Of a stretch of 6,729 bases of DNA, positions 6,118-6,729 are shown in pieces. The translations under genes were made by a program, and so were the position numbers. Every line of letters begins with the position of its first letter. Within the stretch, counting starts at the first letter, position 1. The stretch comes from Proteobacteria bacterium UBA7821 (GTDB taxonomy: Bacteria; Pseudomonadota; Gammaproteobacteria; Comchoanobacterales; Comchoanobacteraceae): contig DLBP01000071.1 in NCBI GenBank assembly GCA_002480165.1, forward strand, positions 1,220-7,948, written 5' to 3'. The notes under the pieces are model-generated. The model saw only the letters and a list, made by a program, of their open reading frames with translations. It did not search any database and was not told the DNA's origin.

Positions 6118-6672
6118 ATGATTGATTATGACTACGAAGATGACGACGTCTTTTCAAATGCAGGGGTATCAAACCGCCAATACCATCGTGGGAAAAGAGA
6201 TGGCTACAACACGGTTTATCAAAATGATATCAATGATCGAAATTCAAGATATGGGCCCGCAGCCGTTCGCCCAGTCAAGTTCGAAGATCGACTCCAATTT
6301 TTTAGACCCGGCCTTCAGTATGGGCAACTAAGAAAGCTCAAGCAAAAATACTTTATGCCACAGAGAAAAGTTGATATACAAGATAAAACGCTTGAAGAAG
6401 CAAGGGTTTTATTTGATAAATTTATCAATGGTTGTCTCCAGCACGGTATTCGATATGGTATGATCATCCACGGCAATGGGCCTCAGCATGATTTGGGTAA
6501 TAGTTTTGAACACAATGAATACCCGTTGATAAAAAACAAAGTCAATGTTTGGCTCAGGGATGTCAATGAAGTACTCGCTTTTCTATCAGCAAAAGAAGAA
6601 CATGGTGGAACAGGAAGCACTTACTTGATTCTAAAAAAGAGATCCGAAGGTTTTCCTTGTGATGGATACTAA
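6118..6672 (+). CDS. smrA: Smr-domain protein, SmrA (YdaL)-like, with degenerate DxHG motif
   Basis: Smr domains are small nucleic-acid-binding or endonuclease modules; E. coli YdaL (SmrA) and YfcN (SmrB) are the usual gammaproteobacterial forms. This 184-residue protein has an acidic, probably disordered start (MIDYDYEDDD) and an Asn/Arg/Tyr-rich linker to about 50. The family's pre-domain block follows at about 57-77 (DRLQFFRPGLQYGQLRKLKQK), then the Smr domain at about 83-175. Recognisable Smr elements are IIHGNG (116-121), the helix IKNKVNVWL (138-146), VLAF (152-155) and GGTGSTYLILKK (163-174). The first Smr motif, normally DLHG, reads D86-I-Q-D89, so the motif histidine and glycine are absent. 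E. coli YdaL, as I recall it, also lacks a canonical DLHG, which together with the IIHGxG segment makes SmrA the better label than SmrB. It has its own candidate promoter upstream and overlaps the kinase gene downstream. Biochemical activity cannot be inferred from sequence alone. Confidence 0.8.
   Translation: MIDYDYEDDDVFSNAGVSNRQYHRGKRDGYNTVYQNDINDRNSRYGPAAVRPVKFEDRLQFFRPGLQYGQLRKLKQKYFMPQRKVDIQDKTLEEARVLFDKFINGCLQHGIRYGMIIHGNGPQHDLGNSFEHNEYPLIKNKVNVWLRDVNEVLAFLSAKEEHGGTGSTYLILKKRSEGFPCDGY
6646..6650 (+). promoter_or_regulatory. Ribosome binding site (GAAGG) for the udk-like gene, start ambiguous
   Basis: GAAGG at 6646-6650, within the smrA coding region, is the only candidate ribosome site. 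It is 11 bases from the ATG at 6662 and 8 bases from an adjacent in-frame GTG at 6659. Spacing favours the GTG and codon preference favours the ATG; the difference is one residue. Confidence 0.4.
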
Positions 6673-6729
6673 GCCATTTGTATTTGGCATTGCCGGAGCA
6701 TCTGGTTCTGGAAAGTCACTTTTGGTTTC
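6662..6729 (+). CDS. udk: P-loop kinase N-terminus, probably uridine kinase (3' truncated by the window)
   Basis: Only 22 codons are visible. They read MDTKPFVFGIAG then the Walker A motif G12-A-S-G-S-G17-K18-S19, then LLV. The GIAG-x-S-x-S-GKSLL form closely resembles the start of E. coli uridine kinase (GIAGASASGKSLI), which phosphorylates uridine and cytidine with GTP or ATP in pyrimidine salvage. Other PRK-superfamily kinases, such as pantothenate kinase CoaA and phosphoribulokinase, share this fold but differ more in the motif as I recall them. The ATG overlaps the smrA stop by 11 bases in another frame, so the two are probably cotranscribed. An in-frame GTG three bases earlier is an alternative start. 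The call rests on a short N-terminus. Confidence 0.7.
   Translation, partial: MDTKPFVFGIAGASGSGKSLLV

Noticed and set aside
6122..6331. 69-codon ORF in another frame inside smrA
   Set aside because: It overlaps the conserved smrA frame, has no ribosome site better than that of smrA, and matches no family I recognise.

Overview
The window is a dense, single-strand (+) stretch of bacterial chromosome. In order it holds the 3' end of a tRNA gene (probably Leu), tig (trigger factor), clpP, clpX, lon, a Dps-type mini-ferritin, a small Smr-domain protein (SmrA/YdaL-like), and the first 22 codons of a P-loop kinase that looks like uridine kinase (udk). No mobile element, CRISPR array, rRNA gene or large intergenic gap is present; the longest gap between coding sequences is 54 bases.

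The tig-clpP-clpX-lon order and the residue-level resemblance of ClpP, ClpX and Lon to the Escherichia coli proteins point to a gammaproteobacterium. Base composition looks moderately AT-rich by eye. TF and the Smr protein are divergent, and Dps rather than hupB follows lon, so this is not a close relative of E. coli or Pseudomonas. I cannot assign it below class from the sequence alone.

Layout. Bases 1-23 are the T-arm and acceptor 3' strand of a tRNA with no encoded CCA. Bases 24-58 are a 35-base spacer with no terminator and no promoter that would leave room for the tig leader. Bases 59-5609 hold the proteostasis block, with gaps of 1, 15 and 9 bases between tig, clpP, clpX and lon. dps starts one base after the lon stop from a TTG codon whose Shine-Dalgarno lies inside lon. 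A 54-base gap follows and contains a good sigma-70-type promoter candidate (consensus -35, extended -10). After it comes smrA, whose end overlaps the start of udk.

How the genes work together. Trigger factor receives nascent chains at the ribosome exit tunnel. ClpX unfolds tagged substrates and feeds them to the ClpP serine protease, and Lon degrades misfolded and regulatory proteins. Dps stores iron and detoxifies peroxide, and in E. coli it is itself a ClpXP substrate, which makes its position here suggestive. Catalytic residues are intact in ClpX, Lon and Dps. ClpP keeps its Ser-His-Asp triad but has unusual neighbours around it, and the Smr protein lacks the DxHG motif.

I do not see a wholly new system. 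The items most worth a second look are the Dps variant (CxxC pair, no basic N-terminal tail, position after lon), the altered ClpP active-site surroundings, the degenerate Smr motif, and an in-frame A_AAA_AAA heptamer in lon just before the codons for the catalytic serine.
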